Origin: Cognaticolwellia aestuarii
GTDB taxonomy: Bacteria; Pseudomonadota; Gammaproteobacteria; Enterobacterales; Alteromonadaceae
Assembly: GCF_002000025.1 (NCBI RefSeq)
Contig: NZ_MUZV01000017.1
Location: forward strand, 1 to 61,978
Length of the DNA: 61,978 bases
Direction: 5' to 3'
A program made the position numbers and the translations under genes. This document shows positions 43,503-52,446 of this stretch, piece after piece; the first letter of the stretch is position 1; each line of letters opens with the position of its first letter. The notes under the pieces were generated by a model that saw only the letters and a program-made list of their open reading frames with translations, was not told where the DNA came from and did not search any database.

Positions 43503-44564
43503 TTAAAAAATGGCAAAATTACTAGCGCTACCCCAAAGCTTGGCTGAAAGTGGTTGCATTACCCCTTGATTGAATTCAAAGCCGTTCTCTCTATCAGTAC
43601 TAATTAATAGAGGGCCATCTAAATCTACAAACTTTGCTTCATTAGCCAGTAGTGCTATGGGCGCCATAGCAAGTGAGCTGCCCACCATGCAACCGAGCAT
43701 AAGTTCAAAACCTTGGTTTTTTGCTGCTTGAGCCAATAATACCGCCTCAGTTAAGCCTCCCGTTTTATCAAGCTTGATATTGACTACTTGATAACGACTT
43801 TTTAAGTAATCGAGCTCTGCACGAGTATGACAAGACTCATCGGCGCACAGAGGAATAGGCGAGGTGAAATTGATGAGTTCTTGATCGTGACCTGCAGGTA
43901 ACGGCTGTTCAATCAATACCACATTAAGTGCTTTTAATTGCTGACAACAATGACGTAAATCTTCAATAGTCCATGCTTCATTGGCATCTACAATAAACTG
44001 ACTGTTAGGTGCCGCTTGGGCGATAGCCGTCATTTTCAGAATAATGTCTTGATTATCTAATTTTACTTTGACTAATGGCGGGTTGTTAAGCGCAACAACC
44101 GCTTTTGCCATAGCTTCAGGGCTATCAATGCTTAAAGTTTGTGCCGTGGTACAAGGTAATGCAGGCGATAATTCTAATAGCGTCGCAACCGAAGTGTTTT
44201 TTTGCTTTGCTTGTAAATCCCACCAAGCACAATCTAATGCATTACGTGCAGCGCCAGCGGGTAATGAAGCGATAAGCCCAGTAATATTTTCAGTGTTAAG
44301 TGGTGCTTGTGACAAAGTGTTTATTTGCGCTATTACGCTATCAAGCGACTCTTGGTAACGTGCGTAAGGCACAGCTTCTGACCACCCGCTATGGCTATTA
44401 TCACTGATAGTAACAACCACCACATCGGCTTGAGTTTTGGTACCACGAGCAATACGAAAAACATGTTGCAATGAAAAATGCTGTTTTGCCACTGTAATGG
44501 TTAAGTCGCTTGGCATAGCTGTTACTTTTTGAGGGTTGCTTTGGCTGTTTCTTTCAATAGTCAT
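43503..44564 (-). CDS. dgcA: N-acetyl-D-glutamate racemase, enolase superfamily
   Basis: 353 aa, dipeptide-epimerase-like member of the muconate-lactonising subgroup. Catalytic order is intact: K-x-K (LVKVKLD), Asp/Glu/Asp metal ligands (IVDANEAW, VLIEQPL, LCADES) and the second base Lys in NIKLDKTGG. In the DgcN-DgcA pathway of marine proteobacteria, DgcN acetylates D-glutamate and DgcA turns N-acetyl-D-Glu into N-acetyl-L-Glu. The gene lies 14 bases behind dgcN. An Ala-Glu dipeptide epimerase is the alternative, less likely because of dgcN. Confidence 0.85.
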   Translation of the reverse strand: MTIERNSQSNPQKVTAMPSDLTITVAKQHFSLQHVFRIARGTKTQADVVVVTISDNSHSGWSEAVPYARYQESLDSVIAQINTLSQAPLNTENITGLIASLPAGAARNALDCAWWDLQAKQKNTSVATLLELSPALPCTTAQTLSIDSPEAMAKAVVALNNPPLVKVKLDNQDIILKMTAIAQAAPNSQFIVDANEAWTIEDLRHCCQQLKALNVVLIEQPLPAGHDQELINFTSPIPLCADESCHTRAELDYLKSRYQVVNIKLDKTGGLTEAVLLAQAAKNQGFELMLGCMVGSSLAMAPIALLANEAKFVDLDGPLLISTDRENGFEFNQGVMQPLSAKLWGSASNFAIF

Positions 44565-44578
44565 CTCGATATCACCAT

Positions 44579-45577
44579 TTATACCAAGGTTTTTACTATA
44601 CTATCCGTGCCATCACGCATTGGGTCGACACATGGCAATGAGAATTCAGTGCTCAATTGCTGACAAATACGTTGCCCTTCTTCGATACTGACGCTAGAGG
44701 TATTAACGGTAATGCCAACGACTTTTACGTCTGGATTAGTAAGCTTTGCTGCCTGTAAGTTTAGCTTGATGGTTGATGCAATACTGGGGAATTGGCTCTC
44801 CGGCAGGCCGCGCATATGACTGCGGTTGAGGTCGTGACAAATAACCAATGCATCGGGCTGTGAGCCATGCAACAAGCCCAAACTGACACCCGCAAACGCC
44901 GGATGAGATAATGACCCCTGTCCTTCAATGATATCCCAATGTTCAGGTTTGTTGTTGGGAGAAAGCGATTCGCTAGCGCCAGATATAAAATCAGCGATCA
45001 CGCAATCGATAGCGACACCTTGACCGGCAATTAAAATACCGCACTGGCCTGTGGCACGAAAATCGACATCAAAGTTTAACTTCTTCATGGATTTTTCAAG
45101 GCTTAATGAGGTATACATCTTTCCTACTGAACAGTCAGTACCGACAGTCAGTAAGCGTTTGCCCGAACGTTTTACGCCAGTACCGGTTGAAAACTCTGCT
45201 TTTGGGTGTCGGATATCAAGCAACTGCTGTTGAGTTTGCTGTGCTTTATTGACCAGTTCTGGAAAATCACAAAGTTTATTATGTAGCCCTGAAACAATGT
45301 CCATACCGTGGTCCATGGCTGAGAGGATATAAGGTAGCCATTTTTTTTCAAGTACACCACCGCTATTAGCAAAACCGAGCACAAATGACTTAGCGCCTTT
45401 TTTAGCGGCTTGTTCAATTGACATTTTTTCTATGCCTGTTGTGACAGTACATCCTGCAACGCTATATTCTCCAATGCAAAGCTCTGGGCGCCAGTCTGCG
45501 GCCCCGCGTGCCATTTTTATCGAAAGTTGGTCGGTGGCATCACCGATGAATAACAGGTAAGGAGAAACGATGTGCAT
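44579..45577 (-). CDS. dgcN: D-glutamate N-acetyltransferase (DUF1611)
   Basis: 332 aa, DUF1611 family. P-loop-like GTDCSVGK at ~146-153; other conserved pieces are EYSVAGCTVTTGIE, RATGQCGILIAGQGVAID and GQGSLSHPAFAGVSLGLLHGSQPDA. DgcN acetylates the amino group of D-glutamate in the cytoplasm. Together with dgcA (14 bases downstream), a LysR gene and gltS upstream it forms the known D-Glu catabolic cluster of marine Pseudoalteromonas and relatives. A 21-bp palindrome with a LysR-type core lies 96 bases upstream of the start. Confidence 0.88.
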   Translation of the reverse strand: MHIVSPYLLFIGDATDQLSIKMARGAADWRPELCIGEYSVAGCTVTTGIEKMSIEQAAKKGAKSFVLGFANSGGVLEKKWLPYILSAMDHGMDIVSGLHNKLCDFPELVNKAQQTQQQLLDIRHPKAEFSTGTGVKRSGKRLLTVGTDCSVGKMYTSLSLEKSMKKLNFDVDFRATGQCGILIAGQGVAIDCVIADFISGASESLSPNNKPEHWDIIEGQGSLSHPAFAGVSLGLLHGSQPDALVICHDLNRSHMRGLPESQFPSIASTIKLNLQAAKLTNPDVKVVGITVNTSSVSIEEGQRICQQLSTEFSLPCVDPMRDGTDSIVKTLV

Positions 45578-45676
45578 AATGGTGTTCCTAAAATTAAAAG
45601 CTGATGTAACCGTTTTTTGTTACACCGAGCTTATCTTAGTGACTATGCATTGAAAGTGAGAAGGCTTTGACCGATC

Positions 45677-45691
45677 ATAACCTAGGGTTAT
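45677..45691 (-). promoter_or_regulatory. DgcR-type operator 1 (upstream of dgcN)
   Basis: Minus strand ATAACCCTAGGTTAT, core of a perfect 9-bp-arm palindrome (45674-45694), 99 bases before the dgcN start. Matches site 48070-48084 in 13 of 15 positions. Confidence 0.7.
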
Positions 45692-45699
45692 GATGATTT

Positions 45700-46584
45700 T
45701 TAACTAGTTGAAATTCCTTGTTTTAAGTAAGGTATGAATTCATCAATTACTTTAGATTTGGTACGGTTTTCGAGGTGCACTGCACTGATATTAAAAGTTA
45801 AAGCGGGTTCGAAGGAGGCGATAGCAACATTGTCGGATAAATTACCTTCAGCGGTATAGCGATCAACAACGCAAACCCCTAAGCCTCGCGCGACTAATCT
45901 TGCAGCAATAAAATAGGTTTGAACTTTAATTGAGGAGGTAAAATCAATATCCTCTTTCATCACGCGAGCCCATAGCATTTCGGCTAAGGGGCCACTGTCG
46001 CTAATATCGATAAACTCAGAATCACACACTTGGGTAAGGGTTAATTTATTTGGGCAATGAGGAAACTTATCTTTTGGGTAAACAATCACTAATTCTGACT
46101 CAGCTAAAGGAATTGCGGTAATGCCTGGCATGCTATGCGGCGAAAACAAAATAGCTAAGTCACATTTATGTTCAAGTAATGACTGCATAACCGCGTCATT
46201 GTGAATGGTTTGAATATCAAAGGTTACATTGGGGTAATCTTGGTGATAATGAGCAATAACATTCGGAATAGCGTCAAAGCCTAATGCGGGTGTAACCCCT
46301 AAGCTAATACTGCCAAACTCAGATTTTTTGATGTTTTGTGCGGTATTTTTTATCGAACGCATTTGTTGATAAATCTTATCAACTTCATCAAATAGCATTT
46401 CTGCTTCATCCGTTGGGATCAGGCGGCCCTTAACACGTAGAAAAAGATTGAAGCCGAGTTGTAACTCGGCGTGTGATAAAACTTTACTGACAGAAGGTTG
46501 CGATACATGCAGTATTTTTGCTGCATTGGTAATCGAACCGGTAGTGTAAATGGCATGAAAAATTTCAATGTGTCGTAAGCGCAT
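45700..46584 (-). CDS. dgcR: LysR-family regulator of the D-glutamate genes
   Basis: 294 aa. LysR winged helix at ~1-60 (IEIFHAIYTTGSITNAAKILHVSQPSVSKVLSHAELQLGFNLF, quoted in part), then effector domain. GAGGACGTTAA precedes the ATG. Genes for LysR regulators with the name DgcR accompany dgcN-dgcA in characterised clusters and activate them with D-glutamate as inducer. It lies 39 bases behind gltS, so it is probably made from the gltS transcript, while dgcN has its own promoter with a palindromic site. Confidence 0.8.
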   Translation of the reverse strand: MRLRHIEIFHAIYTTGSITNAAKILHVSQPSVSKVLSHAELQLGFNLFLRVKGRLIPTDEAEMLFDEVDKIYQQMRSIKNTAQNIKKSEFGSISLGVTPALGFDAIPNVIAHYHQDYPNVTFDIQTIHNDAVMQSLLEHKCDLAILFSPHSMPGITAIPLAESELVIVYPKDKFPHCPNKLTLTQVCDSEFIDISDSGPLAEMLWARVMKEDIDFTSSIKVQTYFIAARLVARGLGVCVVDRYTAEGNLSDNVAIASFEPALTFNISAVHLENRTKSKVIDEFIPYLKQGISTS

Positions 46585-46623
46585 TTAACGTCCTCGGTAA
46601 AGTTATTTGCTTAGGTGAATTAC

Positions 46624-47838
46624 TTAACCACTTACAAATGGCATGCTTAAATATAACTGTATAATCAAAGCATTGGTAATATCAATAAAAAAGGCACCCA
46701 CCAAAGGCACCACTAAAAATGCTTGTGGTGAAGGGCCGTGACGTGACACTAATGACTCCATATTTGCCACCGCTGTTGGTGTTGCACCTAAGCCAAAACC
46801 ACAATGACCGCCAGCCATAATAGCAGCGTTATAGTTTTTACCCATTACCCTGAAGGTAATGAAGTAAGCAAATAACATTAACATGACAGCCTGAACTAAA
46901 ATCATAAAAATCATTGGGCCAGCTAAGCTGACTAACTCCCAAATTTTTAATGACATTAATGCCATGGCGAGAAATATAGAGAGCGCCATGGTGCCCCAGA
47001 GATCGATACAAGCCCGACTTACTTTGTAAACCTTGGTAAATTCGGTCAGGTTAGTAATCACCACACCAAACAATAACGGAATTAAAAAGGCCGGTAGAAT
47101 AACATCAATAGCTTTTAATGCGTCATATCCCATACGACCTAAATACATACATAGCAAAATAACGAACAAAGTTTCCATCATTTTTCTAGGAGTAACTAAG
47201 TCGTGATCTTCGGGGTCAAAGGTGATCGTGTCATCGAGCTCCTCATGATATGAGGTATCAGATTTCAGATTATATTTTTTAATTAAACGTTTACTGACCG
47301 GGCCACCGACTAAACCACCAAGTATCAGGCCGAGTGTAGCTGCGGCCATCGCCAGTTCAAAGACACTACTGTGCATACCATAGTCATTAATAAACAAGTC
47401 AGCGTAGGTTGCGCCGTTACCGTGTCCGCCTGAGAGTGTGACCGAACCACCGATCAAGCCCATTAACGGGTCCATGCCTGTTGCTGTAGCAATAGAAACG
47501 CCAACAGCATTTTGCACGAGTAGGTATACTGTAGCGACACCAAGAAAAAGTGCGACTTTCGGACCGCCTTTGATCAGTAAGCTAAAACTTGCACCTAGCC
47601 CAACCGTGGTAAAAAACACCGTCATTAATGGGGTTTTAAATGCCATGTCGAATTGGAAGCTAACATTAAAATAGATATGTGCAATAGCAGCAAGGATAGA
47701 AAATGCGATACCACCGACCACGGGCTCAGGAATGTTGTTGTTTTTAAGGAAAGCAATTTTACTGTTAAGGTAATAACCAGCAAAAAGTATTAACAAAGAA
47801 ACTAATAAAGTTTCAGTGGTAGAAATTTCAATATTCAT
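46624..47838 (-). CDS. gltS: Sodium/glutamate symporter
   Basis: 404 aa, ten or more membrane helices in two inverted halves. Family signatures: FFTTVGLGASFSLLIKGGPKV and GSVTLSGGHGNGATYADLF in the N-half, MAGGHCGFGLGATPTAVANM in the C-half. GltS imports glutamate, both D- and L-forms, with Na+. Cotranscribed with dgcR; gltS is known to accompany dgcN-dgcA clusters. A DgcR-type motif lies 113 bases upstream in the same orientation as at dgcN. This would be the inner-membrane step of D-Glu uptake. Confidence 0.88.
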   Translation of the reverse strand: MNIEISTTETLLVSLLILFAGYYLNSKIAFLKNNNIPEPVVGGIAFSILAAIAHIYFNVSFQFDMAFKTPLMTVFFTTVGLGASFSLLIKGGPKVALFLGVATVYLLVQNAVGVSIATATGMDPLMGLIGGSVTLSGGHGNGATYADLFINDYGMHSSVFELAMAAATLGLILGGLVGGPVSKRLIKKYNLKSDTSYHEELDDTITFDPEDHDLVTPRKMMETLFVILLCMYLGRMGYDALKAIDVILPAFLIPLLFGVVITNLTEFTKVYKVSRACIDLWGTMALSIFLAMALMSLKIWELVSLAGPMIFMILVQAVMLMLFAYFITFRVMGKNYNAAIMAGGHCGFGLGATPTAVANMESLVSRHGPSPQAFLVVPLVGAFFIDITNALIIQLYLSMPFVSG

Positions 47839-47951
47839 ATCAGCATATTACCTTTTTAATGTGGTATTTTTAGTTGTTTTTTGCGCATGAACCTAAATTT
47901 GATTGTAAAGAGCTAAACAATAGAACAGCAGTTCAAAAGTTTTAGTGTGTC

Positions 47952-47966
47952 ATAACCAAAAGCTGT
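47952..47966 (-). promoter_or_regulatory. DgcR-type operator 3 (upstream of gltS)
   Basis: Minus strand ACAGCTTTTGGTTAT, followed by GAC; 12 of 15 bases as in the site at 48070. 113 bases before the gltS start, same orientation to the gene as the other two. Confidence 0.5.
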
Positions 47967-48069
47967 ACCTTGCGACTTGAACAGTCATTACAAAAAATAA
48001 TGGACATTAATTTTTGCGCCGCAGCTTAGCATAAAATGTTAAATAAATACTTGAATGTGTAACTTTGCT

Positions 48070-48084
48070 ATAACTTTAGGTTAT
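48070..48084 (+). promoter_or_regulatory. DgcR-type operator 2 (upstream of the TonB receptor)
   Basis: ATAACTTTAGGTTAT followed by G; ATAAC-N5-GTTAT dyad, 127 bases before the receptor start at 48212. Shares 13 of 15 bases with the dgcN site. Confidence 0.65.
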
Positions 48085-48211
48085 GGGTTGTAAACGAAGA
48101 GTCAATGGTATTGCGCCTATAAATTCGGCATGGTGAGCTTAATAACAACGATCGGTAAAAATATATCCGACATTTACAATAGACTAAATGCAACATAGGG
48201 CGGTGAGAGTA

Positions 48212-51163
48212 ATGAAAGAAATAGCGAGAAATAAACCTAAACTGAAGCACCTAAGCTTTTGCGTAATGACGGCATTAGCAGCGCAAACTGCTTTAATTCA
48301 ACAAGCTAACGCTGAAGAAGCGGTGAAAGTAAAGGATGTCGAGCGTATTAGTGTTATAGGCTCTCATATTAAAGTTAACCATGATACCGGCGCTTTACCT
48401 GTCACGGCTATTTCTGCTGAAGATATTGAAAACAGTGGTGCTATTTCTGGTGCTGAATTACTCGCTGATATTCCGCAGCAGGGCGATGTAGCGTTTAACA
48501 GTTCTCGCGCAGTGGGGGGTGTTAACGATGCACGTGGCGATGTTTCATCTTATAACTTACGTGGCTTAGGAACGGGTAATACCTTGGTTTTACTTAATGG
48601 CCGCCGTTTAGTTCTGCATCCGGGTACACAATCAGAAAACTTTGTGCCTGTTACCACCGCCAATGCTAATACTTTACCTGTTCGTGGATTAAAGCGAGTG
48701 GAGATTTTGCGTGATGGTGCTGCGGCTATTTATGGCTCAGACGCTGTTGCTGGCGTGGTTAATTACGCGCTTAAAGACAATTATGAAGGTGCAGAACTTA
48801 ATTTAAACTATGGAACTGAAGAAGGCACCGAGCGCGATATTTTAAATTTAAGTGGCGCTACAGGTTTTTTTCTAAATGAAGACAAAACGCATATTTCAAT
48901 GTCTGCTGGTTACTACAAACGCGAAATGATTATGGCCAGCGAAAAGTCTTACGCAAAAAGTGCGGATTTGCGTGAAAATAGTCGCTTTCCTGATGAAGTA
49001 ATTATCACGGGAACCGATGATGAAGGTAACCCCATTTACGGAAACAACGATTTACACAACTTAAATTCTTCAACGCCTTGGGGAGAATTTAATACCGCTA
49101 CTTTAGGTACCTTTCATTTACAACCCGATACTTTATCCGGCTGTGAAAACTCAGACTCTCGCGGCAATCCAACCACGGCATTAGATGTAGGAGGTGTGTG
49201 TGTTGATCGTGGTAGCCAGCCTTCAAGTGATGGCTATGACCGGAATAGTGAACGCTCTTTAAGTTCAGGTGTTGAGCGAGCAAATTTTTACGGCATGTTA
49301 ACACATCAAGTGAATGACGAAATTGAGCTCTATAGTGAGGCTCTTTATTACTATGCAAAAGCTGATAGGGTACGTGAGCAAACGGCAAATCTTACTTCAC
49401 AACGTTTTACTATTTCAGAAAATGCTTTTTACAATCCTTTTGGTGAAGAAGTTTCATTAAGAAAATACCGTCCAGTTGATACCGGGCCTCGTAACATAGA
49501 AGTTACTGATACCAGTTATCGTTTATTAACGGGTTTACGTGGTTATTTTAATGAATGGGACTGGGATAGCGCTGTGCTTTATTCAAAAGCGAATACTGAA
49601 GATAAAGCAAACCGCATTCATACTCAGCGTTTTCAGGAGGCGATTAACAGTACTAATCAAGCCACAGCTTATGATGTATTCAATGGTGCTGATATTAATA
49701 ATACCAATATCGGTGATCCAACGGGCAATAGTCAGTCAGTTATTGATAGTTTTATGATTGATGTGGTGCGTGAGAGTGAAACAGAGCTAGCACTTTTTGA
49801 TTTTAAAATATCAAAAGCTGATATTTTTGAGTTACCTGCTGGCGATGTAGGCTTTGCTGCAGGCGTTGAATACCGTTATGAAAGTTTTTTTGATGTGCGT
49901 TCAGATACGTTAAATACGAATGAACAATTTTTAGATATTTTGGGTGGCGCAAAAGATGAAGACCAATTTGCTAGTGTTGTTTTAGGTAGTAGCCCGACGC
50001 CTGATGCTGCCGGTAGCCGCAATGTTTTTTCTGCCTACACTGAATTTGCTGTGCCACTGCTTGAAGGTTTGCCTTTTATTGAGCGATTGGATATGCAGAT
50101 AGCTGCACGTTACGAACGTTTTTCTGACGTTGGTGACATCATGAAACCTAAGGCAGCATTATCTTGGATCATAAATGATTATGTACAATTTAGAGCCTCA
50201 TACGCGGAAGGTTTTAAGGCCCCAGGTTTACCGCAAGTAGTCGCGGTCGATATTTCACGCTTAAATACGCGTAGCGATCCTGTTACTGATTCTCGATACG
50301 GCGTTTTAGAGGTTCGCAGTGGTAGTGATAAATTAAAACCAGAGGAAAGTGAAAACCTCAGTTGGGGGTTTGTTATTCAACCTACTAAAAACCTGACATT
50401 TACTGCTGATTGGTGGCAGCTTGACCAAACCGATACCGTCGGTTTAATCAACTCTCAAACTCAATTATTATATGATGCCATGTTACGTTATCAAGACCCA
50501 ACAGGTGATGGCAATACGCTGATCACCCGTGGTGGTGATGATAACGAAGTGGTCGCGATACAAAATGATTATGTTAATTTACAAGATCGAGAATCATCAG
50601 GGTTAGATATCGGTATTACTTATGACTTAGAAACGGGCTTAGGTAAGTTTAAGTTCAAAGCTAATGCGGCTAAATTAATGAAATTTACTCAATTAGCTGA
50701 TGATGTGACAACCCAAATAATTGCCGCACAAAACTCTAGTGATCAAGGGCTTGTTGATGCTCTAAAATATAGTGGTGATGAAATTACAATTACGGGCAGC
50801 GGTGATTTAATTGGTCAAAATGGTCGTCCAGAATGGCGAGTAACATCTTCTCTTGATTGGCGTAAAGCTGCTTGGGGTGCTGGTTTAAGGTATCGCTACG
50901 TGAGTGGTTTTGAAGATACCAGCTTAGATTACTCTATTGGTGAGCAAGACTTTAAATATCAGGTTGATAGCTTCTCAAAAGTAGACACTTATGTGAATTA
51001 TCGTTTACCTAAAAGTGTGATGGAAAAAACTAAAGTCACATTAGGAATTAAAAACTTAACCGATAAAAAGCCACCGATTGCTGATGAATCATTTGGTTAT
51101 AATAGTAGTGTTCATTCAAGTTTAGGGCGTTATTTTTATATGAATATCAATAAGAAGTTTTAA
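48212..51163 (+). CDS. Large TonB-dependent receptor of the D-glutamate locus
   Basis: 983 aa from the ATG at 48212; eight codons of the longer frame lack a site. Signal peptide ~1-34 (...QQANAEEA). TonB box VERISVIGSHI, plug with TLVLLNGRRL, GLKRVEILRDGAAAIYGSDAVAGVVNY, then a barrel ending FYMNINKKF. The size and the DGAAAIYGSDAVAG signature belong to receptors of nutrient polymers and peptides (SusC/oligopeptide-like TBDTs) and not the iron group. Followed by two hydrolase lipoproteins; an attenuator-like terminator separates them. Likely imports D-Glu-rich oligomers. Confidence 0.85.
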   Translation: MKEIARNKPKLKHLSFCVMTALAAQTALIQQANAEEAVKVKDVERISVIGSHIKVNHDTGALPVTAISAEDIENSGAISGAELLADIPQQGDVAFNSSRAVGGVNDARGDVSSYNLRGLGTGNTLVLLNGRRLVLHPGTQSENFVPVTTANANTLPVRGLKRVEILRDGAAAIYGSDAVAGVVNYALKDNYEGAELNLNYGTEEGTERDILNLSGATGFFLNEDKTHISMSAGYYKREMIMASEKSYAKSADLRENSRFPDEVIITGTDDEGNPIYGNNDLHNLNSSTPWGEFNTATLGTFHLQPDTLSGCENSDSRGNPTTALDVGGVCVDRGSQPSSDGYDRNSERSLSSGVERANFYGMLTHQVNDEIELYSEALYYYAKADRVREQTANLTSQRFTISENAFYNPFGEEVSLRKYRPVDTGPRNIEVTDTSYRLLTGLRGYFNEWDWDSAVLYSKANTEDKANRIHTQRFQEAINSTNQATAYDVFNGADINNTNIGDPTGNSQSVIDSFMIDVVRESETELALFDFKISKADIFELPAGDVGFAAGVEYRYESFFDVRSDTLNTNEQFLDILGGAKDEDQFASVVLGSSPTPDAAGSRNVFSAYTEFAVPLLEGLPFIERLDMQIAARYERFSDVGDIMKPKAALSWIINDYVQFRASYAEGFKAPGLPQVVAVDISRLNTRSDPVTDSRYGVLEVRSGSDKLKPEESENLSWGFVIQPTKNLTFTADWWQLDQTDTVGLINSQTQLLYDAMLRYQDPTGDGNTLITRGGDDNEVVAIQNDYVNLQDRESSGLDIGITYDLETGLGKFKFKANAAKLMKFTQLADDVTTQIIAAQNSSDQGLVDALKYSGDEITITGSGDLIGQNGRPEWRVTSSLDWRKAAWGAGLRYRYVSGFEDTSLDYSIGEQDFKYQVDSFSKVDTYVNYRLPKSVMEKTKVTLGIKNLTDKKPPIADESFGYNSSVHSSLGRYFYMNINKKF

Positions 51164-51186
51164 CCGTAAATTCTTAATGTCATGAT

Positions 51187-51220
51187 GGCTCGACGCGTGA
51201 TCAGCGCTCGAGCCTTATTT
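51187..51220 (+). terminator. Terminator / attenuator between receptor and peptidase
   Basis: GGCTCGA / TCGAGCC, 14-base loop, followed by TTATTTTT. Partial termination would give more receptor than hydrolase. Confidence 0.7.
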
Positions 51221-51254
51221 TTAATGTAGTTAATCAGACGTAGAAGATGTAATT

Positions 51255-52439
51255 ATGAAAAAGTTATTCACTATTTCCACAGGATTGTTGGTCATTGTAT
51301 TCTTAACATCATGCACAAAAACACTTGTGCTTGACCAACATGACAATCAACAAACTTGTGATACCGGTGCTGTGCGCTTAATAGCTGATTTTGAAGCAAG
51401 CCGTATGGATGAATGTCAGGTATTGGCTGATAATAATTACTTAATCACCATTACACCGGAAAATACGCCGATTAATCCAAGCCCTTGGTATGCTTTTAAA
51501 ATTGAAGCGGATACCGCAACAGATATTACGGTTAATATTAAAATTAGTGGTAACCGTGATAATCGCTACTTACCTAAATTTAGCCAAGACATGAAAACTT
51601 GGTCGGTATATCCACATAAGTATCGTAATAAACAGTTAATACTTAACATTAAGGCTTCAACAAAACCGGTATATATAGCTGGGCAAGAAGTGATTGATAA
51701 TCAATATTATGTTGATTGGGCAAAAAAATTACAAAAAACGGCTCATATCACACATCAACAATTAGGTACCTCGCAGCAAGGTCGACCGATTTATAAAATA
51801 GAAAGTCGTGGTGAGAGTAATGAATGGCTTGTTATCTTAGGGCGATTACATCCGCCGGAGATTACAGGGGCATTAGCATTGTTTCCTTTTGTGGAAACTT
51901 TATTGGCTGATAATCCATTAGCTGAATATTTTCGTAAAAATTATAATTTGTTAGTTATTCCTAACTTAAATCCTGATGGTGTGGCGATGGGTAATTGGCG
52001 TCATAATGCCAATGGCGTTGATTTAAACCGTGATTGGATAACCTTTAAACAACCCGAGACTCAACAAGTACACCAGTATTTACAGCAGTTAGTGGCCAGC
52101 GGTGCAAAAATTAAGTTTGCTGTTGATTTTCATTCAACACAGCATGATGTTTTTTATACTATGCCAACTGATTATGGTGTAGAAGATCGCTATTTTGTTA
52201 AACATTGGCTTGGCGCATTAGATAAAGCAATGCCAAATTTTGATGTTATACAAAAGCCAGGTAATCGCCCTAACAACGGAGTTTCAAAGCAATACTTTGC
52301 TGATAACTATCAAGTTCATGCGATAACCTATGAAATGGGAGACGAAACCAATCGTGATAACATAGACATTATTGCCACTAATGCATCGATATTATTGATG
52401 CAAACCTTGCTAGCAAACGTTGACCATAATAAAGAGTAA
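51255..52439 (+). CDS. M14-family zinc carboxypeptidase lipoprotein
   Basis: 394 aa. Lipobox FLTSC, Cys 20. N-terminal beta domain (~40-145) of the M14_N type seen in cytosolic carboxypeptidase (M14D)-like enzymes, then the catalytic domain: zinc ligands H199-x-x-E202 (GRLHPPEITG) and H293 (DFHSTQHD), NPDGVAMGNWRHNANGVDLNRDW with R259, catalytic E360 (ITYEMGDET). M14D relatives remove glutamates from C-termini. As an outer-envelope lipoprotein it would trim peptides outside or in the periplasm. Frame runs 20 bases into the next. Confidence 0.82.
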   Translation: MKKLFTISTGLLVIVFLTSCTKTLVLDQHDNQQTCDTGAVRLIADFEASRMDECQVLADNNYLITITPENTPINPSPWYAFKIEADTATDITVNIKISGNRDNRYLPKFSQDMKTWSVYPHKYRNKQLILNIKASTKPVYIAGQEVIDNQYYVDWAKKLQKTAHITHQQLGTSQQGRPIYKIESRGESNEWLVILGRLHPPEITGALALFPFVETLLADNPLAEYFRKNYNLLVIPNLNPDGVAMGNWRHNANGVDLNRDWITFKQPETQQVHQYLQQLVASGAKIKFAVDFHSTQHDVFYTMPTDYGVEDRYFVKHWLGALDKAMPNFDVIQKPGNRPNNGVSKQYFADNYQVHAITYEMGDETNRDNIDIIATNASILLMQTLLANVDHNKE

Positions 52440-52446
52440 CAACTTA

